A model generated the notes under the pieces. It made no database searches. It saw only the letters and a program-made list of their open reading frames with translations, and was not told the DNA's origin. Made by a program: the position numbers and the translations under genes. DNA of 44,033 nt. Origin: Halobacteriales archaeon (lineage in GTDB: Archaea; Halobacteriota; Halobacteria; Halobacteriales; SKNY01). Where the stretch lies: contig SKQO01000037.1 in NCBI GenBank assembly GCA_007118975.1, positions 1 to 44,033 of the forward strand. Reading direction: 5' to 3'. Of this stretch, positions 16,452 through 24,751 are shown in pieces (the stretch's first letter is position 1; each line of letters starts with the position of its first letter).

Positions 16452-17330
16452 TCAGTCTCGCCCGGGATTCGGCTCGGCACGCTCATCGGATGTGGGGTGG
16501 TCGGGCTCCATCACGCCGATATGCCGTCCCAGGTCCGGGTCGTCAACAAAGGCAACGCTCGCAGCCGGCCAGTCGACCGGTGCCTCGAGTCGAAGCTCGG
16601 CGCTGGCCGCCTCGAGGTCCGCTGTCGAGATGAGAACGCTGCATGGACATGGGCCGAGGTCGTCGACTCGCTCCGCGAGCCACCCGTCATCCGCTGAAGC
16701 CAGGCTGACAGCTGTCCCGGGGAAGGTGGCGATCTCACCATAGCCATCGATTCTCGCCCGAACTGGTGTCGGCCACCGGTAAAGGTCTTGAAACACCGCT
16801 GTAGTTGCGTCGATACTCTCGACGGCAATTACTACTCGCCCGATGCCCGTGAGATTGCTTCCCGACATGCTCGCACTCGGGGTGACCCGGTAGGACAACG
16901 GCGTACAGTCCTCGATGAGAAACGGGAGGATGTACCCGTCGTGCTCTGATCCAATCTTTGCCGTCTGCCACTCGATCGCGACGCCATCCTCTCGCGTTCT
17001 TCCACCCGATCGTGGCCCATCGACCGGGTATCCACGCGCGAGAACCCGACGGCATTCAGCGACGATATCCGATACCCGAATACACCAGGTTGCGGGACCT
17101 GCATTCGCGTGGATCATCTCGGGCCAGTATTGATGGTCACCGGATCGACGTTCGGCGATCAGTTCGATGTATGATCGATCATCGAATGTCACGATGGCCA
17201 TGTGTGTACAGCCGTTATCGTGCGCCCCGCCGTACTGGGGCGATAGACCCACCTGATCGAACGCACCCATCGCCGCATCGAGGTCCCGGTAGGCAAAGGG
17301 GACGTGATCCAACGTGAGCTTCATGTCCAT
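16452..17330 (-). CDS. VOC-family (glyoxalase-like) protein
   Basis: This 292-residue protein has the vicinal-oxygen-chelate fold of the glyoxalase-like domain type. It starts LTLDHVPFAYRDLDAA, the usual first beta-alpha unit with a metal-type His in DHV. A second module begins near residue 160 (GIGRVVIAVESIDATTAVFQDL), so two paired modules are visible. The function cannot be assigned; VOC proteins include isomerases, dioxygenases and resistance proteins. It is probably co-transcribed with the glycerophosphodiesterase gene downstream. Confidence 0.75.
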   Translation of the reverse strand: MDMKLTLDHVPFAYRDLDAAMGAFDQVGLSPQYGGAHDNGCTHMAIVTFDDRSYIELIAERRSGDHQYWPEMIHANAGPATWCIRVSDIVAECRRVLARGYPVDGPRSGGRTREDGVAIEWQTAKIGSEHDGYILPFLIEDCTPLSYRVTPSASMSGSNLTGIGRVVIAVESIDATTAVFQDLYRWPTPVRARIDGYGEIATFPGTAVSLASADDGWLAERVDDLGPCPCSVLISTADLEAASAELRLEAPVDWPAASVAFVDDPDLGRHIGVMEPDHPTSDERAEPNPGRD

Positions 17331-17493
17331 GGATCAGTGCGATTCGAAATAAGTGTTCGACCGGTCACGCGTTGCCGGGAGATGGTCCCCGGTGTCGCGA
17401 ACACCCGCCGCCACAACGGGGTGCGTAATCGCCTGCGCTCGAGAAGGCCGAGTTTGCGTGGTCCTTCAACTGACGGTGGGCACGGTTGAATCC

Positions 17494-18099
17494 CTAGCCG
17501 TCATCCGCCGGCACATTGACCCATTCCTCGCGCGACATCCCCGGACGCACAATGCCACTGATGGCCTGGACGTACGCCGTATAGACGTGAAACGCTATAC
17601 AGTCAATGATTGCGAGTAGTTCGGCTTCGTCGAAACCGATGCGCCGAAGTCGCTCGAACTCATCGTCAGTAATGGCGTACGGATCCCGCGCCGCTCGCTC
17701 GGCGAAGTGGAGTACTTCTGCCTCCTGTGCCGTGAACCGATCACCCCCGATCTGGAGATCTTTTACCTGTTCGATTTTTTCCGGCGGAACGCCGGCCCGA
17801 TCGAGCGCCGATTCGTGAAAATACCGGCATCCCTCACATTCCAGCGCCGTCGCAACGACCAAGGAAATCATCGACACGAGATCGAAGGATAACGGATTTC
17901 TGTTGTACATCAAGTCCGTGTGCGCCCAGACGACCTCGAGGATGTCCGCATCGTTGCCGAGTGACATCCAGAGCTTTGACAACGCGAGTTCTTCGTCAAG
18001 TGCGTCAGTGCGGCCAGACAAAATGCCCTCATAGATTTCCGCGATTTCTCCTTCTGCGTCCTCCGGTCTCACGAGGCGAATGGTGTTGGTTCGCTCCAT
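17494..18099 (-). CDS. Carboxymuconolactone decarboxylase / AhpD-like protein
   Basis: This 201-residue all-helical protein has the AhpD-like signature CEGCRYFH, with Cys88, Cys91 and His95, the redox and proton-relay motif of the family. Such proteins act as peroxidase partners or as lactone decarboxylases; the intact CxxC favours a thiol-redox role. The ATG at 18099 is chosen because the 50 residues upstream in frame are basic and implausible. A related half-domain follows near residues 140-190 (FDEAELLAIIDCIAFHVYTAYV). It lies 73 bp after the PIG-L gene. Confidence 0.82.
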   Translation of the reverse strand: MERTNTIRLVRPEDAEGEIAEIYEGILSGRTDALDEELALSKLWMSLGNDADILEVVWAHTDLMYNRNPLSFDLVSMISLVVATALECEGCRYFHESALDRAGVPPEKIEQVKDLQIGGDRFTAQEAEVLHFAERAARDPYAITDDEFERLRRIGFDEAELLAIIDCIAFHVYTAYVQAISGIVRPGMSREEWVNVPADDG

Positions 18100-18172
18100 T
18101 GGCGCCGTTTTACACCACCCCCGCTTTAACGTGGGGTGGCTGTGCACACGACAACCGACTCGCCCAAGCGCA

Positions 18173-18988
18173 TTACTTTGGAAACAGGGCCGCTTGTTTT
18201 TCCGCAGTGAGATCGGAACCGTACTCACACTCCTCGTACGCTTCAGCATACGTCACGTCTTCGCCAGCATCACCGTATCGCTCGATCAGTTGGTCGCGAA
18301 ATCGGTCCGCGAGCTTCTCGGATCGATCCAACCAGTGTTCTTTGAGCCACTCCTTTCGAGCAGCCTCGTCGCTTGGAACGTCCTCGTGGATCCCGAGATT
18401 CCACGGCAACCATTCGTAGAACTGTGAGGTGTGTTGGTGGAGGGCTTCGAGCTTCCGATCGATCACGTCATCGATTGCGACGATCACGTTTGGAGAGAAC
18501 GGATACGGTTTCTGGAAATCGTCGCTCAGGTACGCCATCACAGGATTTTCGCGGAGTGCCGGGGTGTCCGTACAGATGTTTGGGACGGTCACCATAAACG
18601 CTGAATCTTGCACGAGCTGTGATGTGTACCGGTGGTCGGGGTGGTAGTCGTTGGGTCGGTGGGTGAACACGAGATCCGGTTCGAACCGCCGTATCTCCCT
18701 GATGAACTTTTTGCGGCGCTCGAGGGTTGGCTCCAATTCTCCGTCGTGATGATCCATGACGTGATACTCGATACCGAGTGCCTCCCCGGCGGCCGTAGCC
18801 TCATCGCGGCGACGGGTAGCCAGTTCGATTCCCCCGATTTCGTGGTGACCGGCATCCCCGTTCGTGACCGAGACGAACCGAACGTTGTGGCCAGCGGTCG
18901 CGTACTTTACCGCTGTGCCTCCTGCCTTAATGTCGCAATCGTCGGGATGGGCGCCAAAAACAAGGACGTTGATCGATTCCGAACGCAT
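18173..18988 (-). CDS. PIG-L (LmbE) family deacetylase
   Basis: This 271-residue zinc-dependent N-deacetylase of the PIG-L/LmbE family is related to GlcNAc-PI and mycothiol or bacillithiol pathway deacetylases. The metal motif AHPDD is at residues 13-17, and the second part of the site is HRPNDYHPDHRYT. The C-terminal third is helical and charged. The ATG at 18988 is supported by a TATA-like element 25-31 bp upstream; longer in-frame starts give a basic extension. It is the first gene of a run (PIG-L, AhpD-like, VOC, GDPD). Together with two NodB deacetylases it makes three deacetylase-type genes in 19 kb. Confidence 0.9.
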   Translation of the reverse strand: MRSESINVLVFGAHPDDCDIKAGGTAVKYATAGHNVRFVSVTNGDAGHHEIGGIELATRRRDEATAAGEALGIEYHVMDHHDGELEPTLERRKKFIREIRRFEPDLVFTHRPNDYHPDHRYTSQLVQDSAFMVTVPNICTDTPALRENPVMAYLSDDFQKPYPFSPNVIVAIDDVIDRKLEALHQHTSQFYEWLPWNLGIHEDVPSDEAARKEWLKEHWLDRSEKLADRFRDQLIERYGDAGEDVTYAEAYEECEYGSDLTAEKQAALFPK

Positions 18989-19342
18989 TGCCCGATCGTC
19001 AATCGCGCCCAAAGTAAAACGTGCGGGTCTGGTCATTCGGTTGAATCGAGACCGCAACGACGTGATCGAGCCCTTGCTGAGGACTGATCTCCCGGGCCGA
19101 ACATGTAGACTTCGTGGCTATCCGAGTGCGGGGCCGAGAGTACGGTTTGATTCCGAGCAAGCGGCGTTGGAGATCACCGCACCGACTGGTGCCTTCCAGT
19201 CCACGTTACGCAGGAGCCATGAACTCGATCGCGGTCAATACCACGACCGAGAGAGGCGAAGGAGAGGAGGGCGAACCGATGTACCGGACCCGATGTTCCA
19301 CGGAGGGAAGGAGACGGTTGGGGGGGCGAATTATGGGATGTC
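18989..19342. other. Gene-free stretch with the PIG-L promoter
   Basis: The only supportable element is the minus-strand TATA-like sequence TTTTACT at 19013-19019, 25-31 bp before the PIG-L ATG. The rest of these 354 bases shows no credible gene or clear hairpin. Confidence 0.45.
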
Positions 19343-20098
19343 TCAATCCATCACGTAGGTGGCACTCACCGAGGCGCTGACGGTGACATCGCCGGGACGC
19401 GGATCGAGGCCGGTCGCGGCATCTGCGTCGAGGTTGAACCGCTCGGTCACCGCCCGGACCCTGGCACCACGAGTTTGGAGGGTTTTCGGTTGAACCACTT
19501 CCGCGTCTAGCTCCGTAGCGACCAAATCTGCTTCGGATCGAGCCGCATCCAGTGCATCGGCGAGGGCTTCTTCACGGTATTCCTCGCGACGGTCCGGTGA
19601 CAGCGTAAAGCGAATCATTCCCACGGTGTCAGCCCCTGCGTCGATCACGGCATCGACGAGTTCCCCGAGGAGATCAAGGTCCGTCACCTCGATCGAGAGG
19701 CCGTAGATCCCTTCATAGTATATCGACTCCTCGTCTTCTAACGCCGCGCGTCGACCGTTCTCGACTTCCTCGCTGATTTCGAAATGGTCCGTTGTGACAG
19801 CCTCCTCCACGACGCCGGCATCCACCACGGCCTTGATCACAGCATTGGCCCGCTCATTCAGGTCGTCCCGCACGCCCCCGACATCATCGTCGCGCGACTC
19901 GATGCCGGTGGAGATCATCGCAAGATCCGGCTCGACACGTATCTCTCCGGAGCCATCGACCGAAATCGTTCGAGCTGTTTCATCCCCATCCGGGTTCTCC
20001 GTACCCTCACCCGCACCACCGAGCGTCGTGCCCAGACAGCCGGCAGTCGCTGCACTCATCGCCGTCGCGCTTCCGAGTAGGACGGTACGTCGTTGCAT
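19343..20098 (-). CDS. SIMPL-domain (DUF541) lipoprotein
   Basis: This 251-residue secreted protein has a Tat-like start (MQRRTVLLG) and a lipobox ending at Cys21 (ATAGC), then a polar linker. The SIMPL/DUF541 domain opens with SVDGSGEIRVEPDLAMISTGIE, the hallmark strand of this family. It continues with the helical NERANAVIKAV segment and ends in VSASVSATYVMD. SIMPL proteins (BP26/OMP28-like in bacteria) form ring oligomers; their function in archaea is unknown. It would be lipid-anchored outside the membrane. It stands alone between the PIG-L run and the HEAT-repeat gene. Confidence 0.88.
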   Translation of the reverse strand: MQRRTVLLGSATAMSAATAGCLGTTLGGAGEGTENPDGDETARTISVDGSGEIRVEPDLAMISTGIESRDDDVGGVRDDLNERANAVIKAVVDAGVVEEAVTTDHFEISEEVENGRRAALEDEESIYYEGIYGLSIEVTDLDLLGELVDAVIDAGADTVGMIRFTLSPDRREEYREEALADALDAARSEADLVATELDAEVVQPKTLQTRGARVRAVTERFNLDADAATGLDPRPGDVTVSASVSATYVMD

Positions 20099-20294
20099 AT
20101 CCGACGGATTATCCGAGAGTTGCCATCAAATCACCCAAAGCTCAAACAGCCGTTGTAGCTTTTCTCGAAGAACCACCTGAAGGATTGACACCTCGTGCGT
20201 CATCGATCACTCGTGCCACGTATCCGCCGTTCGAGGACGATGCAAAAGGTTCAATTCCGGGCAATCGTTTAGAGCGGATACTGCACGCCTCGAG

Positions 20295-21350
20295 ATGACG
20301 TCAAGCTCCCTCCAAACGCTCAGAGACCACATCGAGGCGTGGCATCGTCGATTGCGCGACCCGCAACGTCGGGAAGGGGCGGGGGAGGGACCCGAGCACC
20401 CGCTCGAACACCGGCTCTATCCGCCACAAGCTGCGCCAAACCTCGACGCTGCTCCGGACCTCCTTCGCACAGGCGATCGGGATGCGACGCGGCGGGCACT
20501 GGGGTGGATCGTGGCCGCTCCCGAGATCCCTCCTGGTGTCGCCCAGCAGCTCATTGAGGTGGCATTCGAACAGACAGCTAGTTCGGATGTTACGGTGAAA
20601 CGCTCCGCATACCGTGTCTTGGATACCGTATTCGAGCATGAGCCTGCGATGGTGGCGGACCATCTCGATACAATCGTCGATGGTCTGGGGGATCGGTATC
20701 TCGTCGTGCGGGAAGTAACGGTGGACGTGGTGGAGGCAATCCTCCAACGAAATCCTGGTCTGGCAGGGGTGCTTTACGCCGAACTCCTCGCGGATGATCA
20801 GATCGTACGGGACCTGGCACTCGAGATTCTGATTGACCTGGCGGACGAGCACCCGGCGGTCCTCGCCCCGCTCCGCCGCTACCTTTCGATCCAGCTCGCC
20901 GATCCAGACGTTTCCCGACCGCTGCTCGTGCACGCGATCCTGGCCCTCCGATCTGTCGATCCGGAGCTGTTAGCAAAGGCACTTCCCACAATCCTGTCCT
21001 GGTACCCCACCACGGATGAGGATCTCGAGTCTGCGATCCTCGATGCCACGCTCGCTGTGGGGGGGTTAGAACCTGAGGATCGATCCCGCGCAGTCGGGCT
21101 CTTTCTGGACTATCTCAACCGTCCCGACCCGTCTCGAAAACGGGCGGTCGCCGAGTGGCTCGTGGCCACGGTGACCGCGGACGCGCAACCGGCCGACACA
21201 GTCCGAAGCTGGGCCTCGAATAGCGACCAATGGGATCGGGTGCGTGTGGCGACGGCGGTAATCGAAGCGGGGGTTTCCACGGATCATCCGATCCTCGAAG
21301 CCCTGGTCGCCCCGGGCGATCCGCTGGCGGACGAAATTCGACGGGTATAG
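20295..21350 (+). CDS. HEAT/ARM-repeat protein
   Basis: This 351-residue, wholly helical protein is built from repeated helix pairs of the HEAT/armadillo type. Examples are KRSAYRVLDTVFEHEPAMVADHL, split over adjacent repeats, and ILIDLADEHPAVLAPLRRYL. About six to eight pairs fill residues 45-345. Such proteins are scaffolds for protein-protein contacts. It is acidic, cytoplasmic and without catalytic motifs. Its partner is unknown; the CBS-domain gene follows 111 bp downstream on the same strand and may be co-transcribed. Confidence 0.75.
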   Translation: MTSSSLQTLRDHIEAWHRRLRDPQRREGAGEGPEHPLEHRLYPPQAAPNLDAAPDLLRTGDRDATRRALGWIVAAPEIPPGVAQQLIEVAFEQTASSDVTVKRSAYRVLDTVFEHEPAMVADHLDTIVDGLGDRYLVVREVTVDVVEAILQRNPGLAGVLYAELLADDQIVRDLALEILIDLADEHPAVLAPLRRYLSIQLADPDVSRPLLVHAILALRSVDPELLAKALPTILSWYPTTDEDLESAILDATLAVGGLEPEDRSRAVGLFLDYLNRPDPSRKRAVAEWLVATVTADAQPADTVRSWASNSDQWDRVRVATAVIEAGVSTDHPILEALVAPGDPLADEIRRV

Positions 21351-21461
21351 CCGGGACGTTCTACGGGACGGCGACGGTTGGTCCGGATCCATCTCCGTGG
21401 TACCACGGGGAAAGTAGTGAATCAAGATTCATTAGTCGGCGCGGTCAACCTCACGCATCAG

Positions 21462-22604
21462 ATGAACGTTGCTGATATCGCGTCGCCAGAGTTTGTGGAA
21501 GTTGACGCGGACGACCGTTTCGGAAAAGTTCGAGCCGTGTTCGATCGAAAAAACCCCAAGGGCCTGCTGGTGTCCGAGAACGGGGACTACGAGGGCGTAA
21601 TTACCGAGCGCCAGATCCTCCAGTCGCACGTGTCCGAAGACAGGAAGGCCGCATCGATGATGCGTCCTGCTCCGAAGGTACAACGAACGACGGATATTCG
21701 GGAGGTTTGTCGAATGCTCGTCGAAGGTGGGACGAAGGTCGCGCCGGTATTCGAGGGCGATCAGCTCTTTGGGATCGTGACGGAGGACGCCATCCTCTCA
21801 GCAGTGCTCGATAGCCTCGATGCACTGAATGTCGACGATATATACACGGACGACGTCGTTACCGTCTCGTCCGGCGCAACACTCGGTCAGGCGATCAATC
21901 TCCTTCGAGAGCACGGGATTTCACGCTTGCCCGTCGTGGACGAGAACGGTCTGTTGGAGGGGGTCTTGACCACCTACGACCTCGGTGACCTCATCATACG
22001 CGACATGGATAAGCAGACGGAGGGGGACCGGGCGGGTGATGTGGACCGCATCCTCGACCTCCCCGTGTACGATGCGATGAATACTCCCGTCGAAACCGTA
22101 GTCGAGAGCGACTCCGTTCAGGATGCAGTCCAACAAATGTTTGATTACGACTATGCGGGTCTCATCGTGACGCCCGAGGATGACGATCGGATCGTTCGCG
22201 GGGTGATCACGAAAACGGACGTCCTCCGGGCCGTCAGCTACACCGAGGAGGAACATATGGACGTCCAGATCACCAACATCGACCTGTTAAACCGGTTGAC
22301 CCGGGAAGAAATTCGGGCGAAGATTACCGGCGTCGCTGACAAGTACAGTCAGATGCAGGTGCGGCACGCGCATGTCAGATTTCACGGGCACAAGGAACGG
22401 CTCCGCGGCACACCGCTGATCAGCTGTAAGATCCGGCTTCGGACGACAGTCGGCCAGGTCGCGGGTTCCGGGGAAGGGTTCGGCGCAGAGGCAGCCTTCC
22501 ATGTCGCCCTCGACAAGCTCGAACGAAACGTGCTGGAAAAAAAGGGTGTCAGGCGGGACGCCGAACACCGCGGGCAACTGCTGCGAAAGCTCGGCGAGCT
22601 CTAG
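21462..22604 (+). CDS. CBS-domain protein with C-terminal HPF-like domain
   Basis: This 380-residue protein has four CBS motifs in two pairs (about residues 1-125 and 125-275). Repeated units of the kind SRLPVVDENGLLEGVLTTYDL are visible; CBS pairs bind adenosyl nucleotides. The C-terminal 100 residues (from VRHAHVRFHGHKERLRGTPL) resemble the ribosome-hibernation (HPF/YfiA-like) fold seen in similar haloarchaeal proteins; this is from memory. I take the ATG at 21462 (MNVADIASPEF), the usual start of this haloarchaeal family. An upstream in-frame start at 21378 would add 28 residues. It may link nucleotide status to translation; that is inference. It converges on radB. Confidence 0.82.
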   Translation: MNVADIASPEFVEVDADDRFGKVRAVFDRKNPKGLLVSENGDYEGVITERQILQSHVSEDRKAASMMRPAPKVQRTTDIREVCRMLVEGGTKVAPVFEGDQLFGIVTEDAILSAVLDSLDALNVDDIYTDDVVTVSSGATLGQAINLLREHGISRLPVVDENGLLEGVLTTYDLGDLIIRDMDKQTEGDRAGDVDRILDLPVYDAMNTPVETVVESDSVQDAVQQMFDYDYAGLIVTPEDDDRIVRGVITKTDVLRAVSYTEEEHMDVQITNIDLLNRLTREEIRAKITGVADKYSQMQVRHAHVRFHGHKERLRGTPLISCKIRLRTTVGQVAGSGEGFGAEAAFHVALDKLERNVLEKKGVRRDAEHRGQLLRKLGEL

Positions 22605-22631
22605 GCAGGGAGAGCTTTGGTTCGACGCCGG

Positions 22632-23324
22632 TCACCGATGTACCGTTTCACTCTCGATGCCTGACTCCGTGATCTTGAACGCTGCGTGATCGCCCGTCGG
22701 CTGTGATCGATGTTTCTCGAGGCTGGCACGGCGTCGGTCTCCGCGGAATCGCTGCAGCCGGAGAATGGTGCCCGACCAGTGCGCCAGGGTGTGTCCCCCA
22801 AGGGGACGCGCTTGTTCGGCCTCCGGGTCCGTATACACTTGATTTGTAATCAGGACTGCGAGGTCGTTCTTGCGGGCCAATGAAAGAAGATGGGTCACTT
22901 GCTTGGTGACGGCCCGGAGTGCGTCGCCCTCCCGCGCGTCGTCAGCCCGTTCGAGCCGATAGAAACCGGTGGCACTGTCCAGGACGATCAGGTCCATCTT
23001 GGATGCGACGCGTTCGGCGTCTTTGACTGCCTCACGTTGTTCTTCGAAATCATGGGCTTGTGTGCGAAGAAATCGGTCCGAGTCGACGCCACTCCCATGT
23101 GTGCCGATCAATTGGTCGAACCGATCCGGGGAAAATCCCTCGGTGTCGATGTAATAGACCCGCCCTCCGGACGCAACCGTGTTAATCGAGAATACCAGGG
23201 CCAGATTCGTCTTTCCGGCCGCCGGTGGACCGTAGACCTGGCTGACGGTACCTCGTTCGAGACCACCACCCAGGAGATCATCGAGGCTCGAACAGCCTGA
23301 TGCGATCCGTTCACCGCAGTCCAC
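22632..23324 (-). CDS. radB: DNA repair and recombination protein RadB
   Basis: This is the archaeal RecA/RadA paralogue that assists RadA filaments and Holliday-junction work. At 230 residues it has the usual size of the core ATPase without an N-terminal DNA-binding domain. The start (SGCSSLDDLLGGGLERGTV) precedes Walker A GPPAAGKT. Walker B is LIVLDSATGFYRLE, and there is a VLITNQVY strand. GTG at 23324 is the start, with the first recognisable residues of the family close behind. It converges on the CBS gene (27 bp). Confidence 0.92.
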   Translation of the reverse strand: MDCGERIASGCSSLDDLLGGGLERGTVSQVYGPPAAGKTNLALVFSINTVASGGRVYYIDTEGFSPDRFDQLIGTHGSGVDSDRFLRTQAHDFEEQREAVKDAERVASKMDLIVLDSATGFYRLERADDAREGDALRAVTKQVTHLLSLARKNDLAVLITNQVYTDPEAEQARPLGGHTLAHWSGTILRLQRFRGDRRRASLEKHRSQPTGDHAAFKITESGIESETVHR

Positions 23325-23375
23325 GATGAGTGAATTTCACGACCACCCGAGAAAAAGCCCGTGATCCCGCCGCCG

Positions 23376-24581
23376 TTACTCACTCGAGGCCCGCTCTGCG
23401 AGTTGCATTACCGCTTTCACTGGGCGATCGGTCGCACGAGCGATCGCTGCTGCGTCGTCGTATTCGGCGCTCCGGTCCAGGATATCGCCCGCGTCGTCGG
23501 TGGCGACTTTCACTCTGCAGTCGTAGGTGGCCCCGTCAAGCGTCAGTGTCACCTCGACGATGTCTCGGTTGGCAACCCAGCGGTGGCTCGTCGGAGCGGA
23601 TCGGACACCCAGCGTTCCCGTCTCCCTCGCCAATCGCCGGGCGAGGCGTGTTTCGTCGGCCGGATCCACGACCACTCGGACGAGGTGACCCGGGCGGGAT
23701 TTTTTCATGGTCAGCGGGGTAATCGAGATGTCGCGTGCGCCCGCTTCGAGGAGGCTATCCTGGAGGCCACCCAGTACCTCGGGTGTCACATCGTCGACGT
23801 TCGTCTCGAGCACGCGGATTTCCTCTCTTCGCAACTCTCCAGTGGTATTGCCGAGGAATACTCGAAGGACGTTCGGCCGGCTCTCGTACGTGCGGGTGCC
23901 AGTTCCGTAGCCGACCGACGCCAGATCAATCGGCGGCAACGCGTCGACGGTCGAGGCAAGTCCACCGAGTACGGCAGCGCCGGTCGGCGTGAGCAATTCG
24001 CCGGTGACCGGTCCACCCTGAATCGTTAGATCCGCTCTTGCGGCGATTTCCACGACCGCAGGGGGCGGAATCGGATACACACCGTGGCTCGTCTCCACGG
24101 TCCCGTCGCCGGTCGCCAGTGGTCCAGTGACCACGTGGTCGACATCGAGTGAGTGGAGCAATGCGACCGACCCTGTCACGTCCACAATGGCGTCGTCTGC
24201 ACCGACCTCGTGGAAGTGGATGTCGTCAATGTCGGTTCCGTGCACGGCGGCTTCCGCCTCCGCCAACAGTTCGAAGATTCCAGCGGCCGTTTCCGCTGCT
24301 TGTTCCACGAGATCGAGCTCATCGAGCACATCCAGCACCTCGTGATAGGATCGGTGCGGTCCGCCACCCTCGGCATCATGGCGATGTTCGTGGTCGTCGT
24401 GGTGCACCTGCACATCGGTGGCCTCGATTCCCTGGGTCACCCGCTCGTCGATATCGAACGTCACATCGATCGCCCGCTCGATCGGATGAAGGACCGCGGG
24501 GTCAGCGCCCGCATCGAGGAGCGCCCCGAGGATCATGTCACCGCTTGCACCCATCCGGCCGTCGAAGGCGAGCGTCCGCAT
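23376..24581 (-). CDS. larC: LarC-type nickel insertion protein
   Basis: This 401-residue DUF111 protein belongs to the LarC family. LarC inserts nickel into the pyridinium dithiodicarboxylate pincer cofactor of lactate racemase-type enzymes, using CTP. Family marks are [20 protein letters not shown] at the start, a His-rich metal loop (residues about 60-80, [10 protein letters not shown]), [18 protein letters not shown], and [13 protein letters not shown] with [10 protein letters not shown] in the C-terminal half. It is a single unbroken frame, unlike species that split LarC1 and LarC2. No larA, larB or larE is present in the window, so its partners must lie elsewhere. It is divergent from the cdc48 gene. 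Confidence 0.92.
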   Translation of the reverse strand: MRTLAFDGRMGASGDMILGALLDAGADPAVLHPIERAIDVTFDIDERVTQGIEATDVQVHHDDHEHRHDAEGGGPHRSYHEVLDVLDELDLVEQAAETAAGIFELLAEAEAAVHGTDIDDIHFHEVGADDAIVDVTGSVALLHSLDVDHVVTGPLATGDGTVETSHGVYPIPPPAVVEIAARADLTIQGGPVTGELLTPTGAAVLGGLASTVDALPPIDLASVGYGTGTRTYESRPNVLRVFLGNTTGELRREEIRVLETNVDDVTPEVLGGLQDSLLEAGARDISITPLTMKKSRPGHLVRVVVDPADETRLARRLARETGTLGVRSAPTSHRWVANRDIVEVTLTLDGATYDCRVKVATDDAGDILDRSAEYDDAAAIARATDRPVKAVMQLAERASSE

Positions 24582-24633
24582 ACGTGACGCTTCCCCGGGT
24601 CGGCGAAAAATCGACCGATCCGGTCGGCAGGCC

Positions 24634-24653
24634 TTTTAGGGGGACGCCCCTAA
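24634..24653. promoter_or_regulatory. Inverted repeat in the larC/cdc48 divergent promoter
   Basis: TTAGGGG (24636-24642) and CCCCTAA (24647-24653) are perfect 7-bp arms around GACG. The left arm overlaps a TATA-like TTTTAGG (24634-24640) facing the cdc48 gene, which would give a leader of about 85 bases. It is a plausible operator, but it could equally be a leader hairpin. Confidence 0.4.
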
Positions 24654-24751
24654 CGTTACCAGAACAGGGTTGGACTGCACAACGGGCCGGAGACAAAAGA
24701 CCTATCGACCGCTGGAACCGAGGCCCTGCTAACGTCCCCCACTCCCAAATC

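Noticed and set aside
23361-24029. 222-codon plus-strand frame opposite larC
   Set aside because: Antisense to a clear LarC gene; composition is basic and without motifs.
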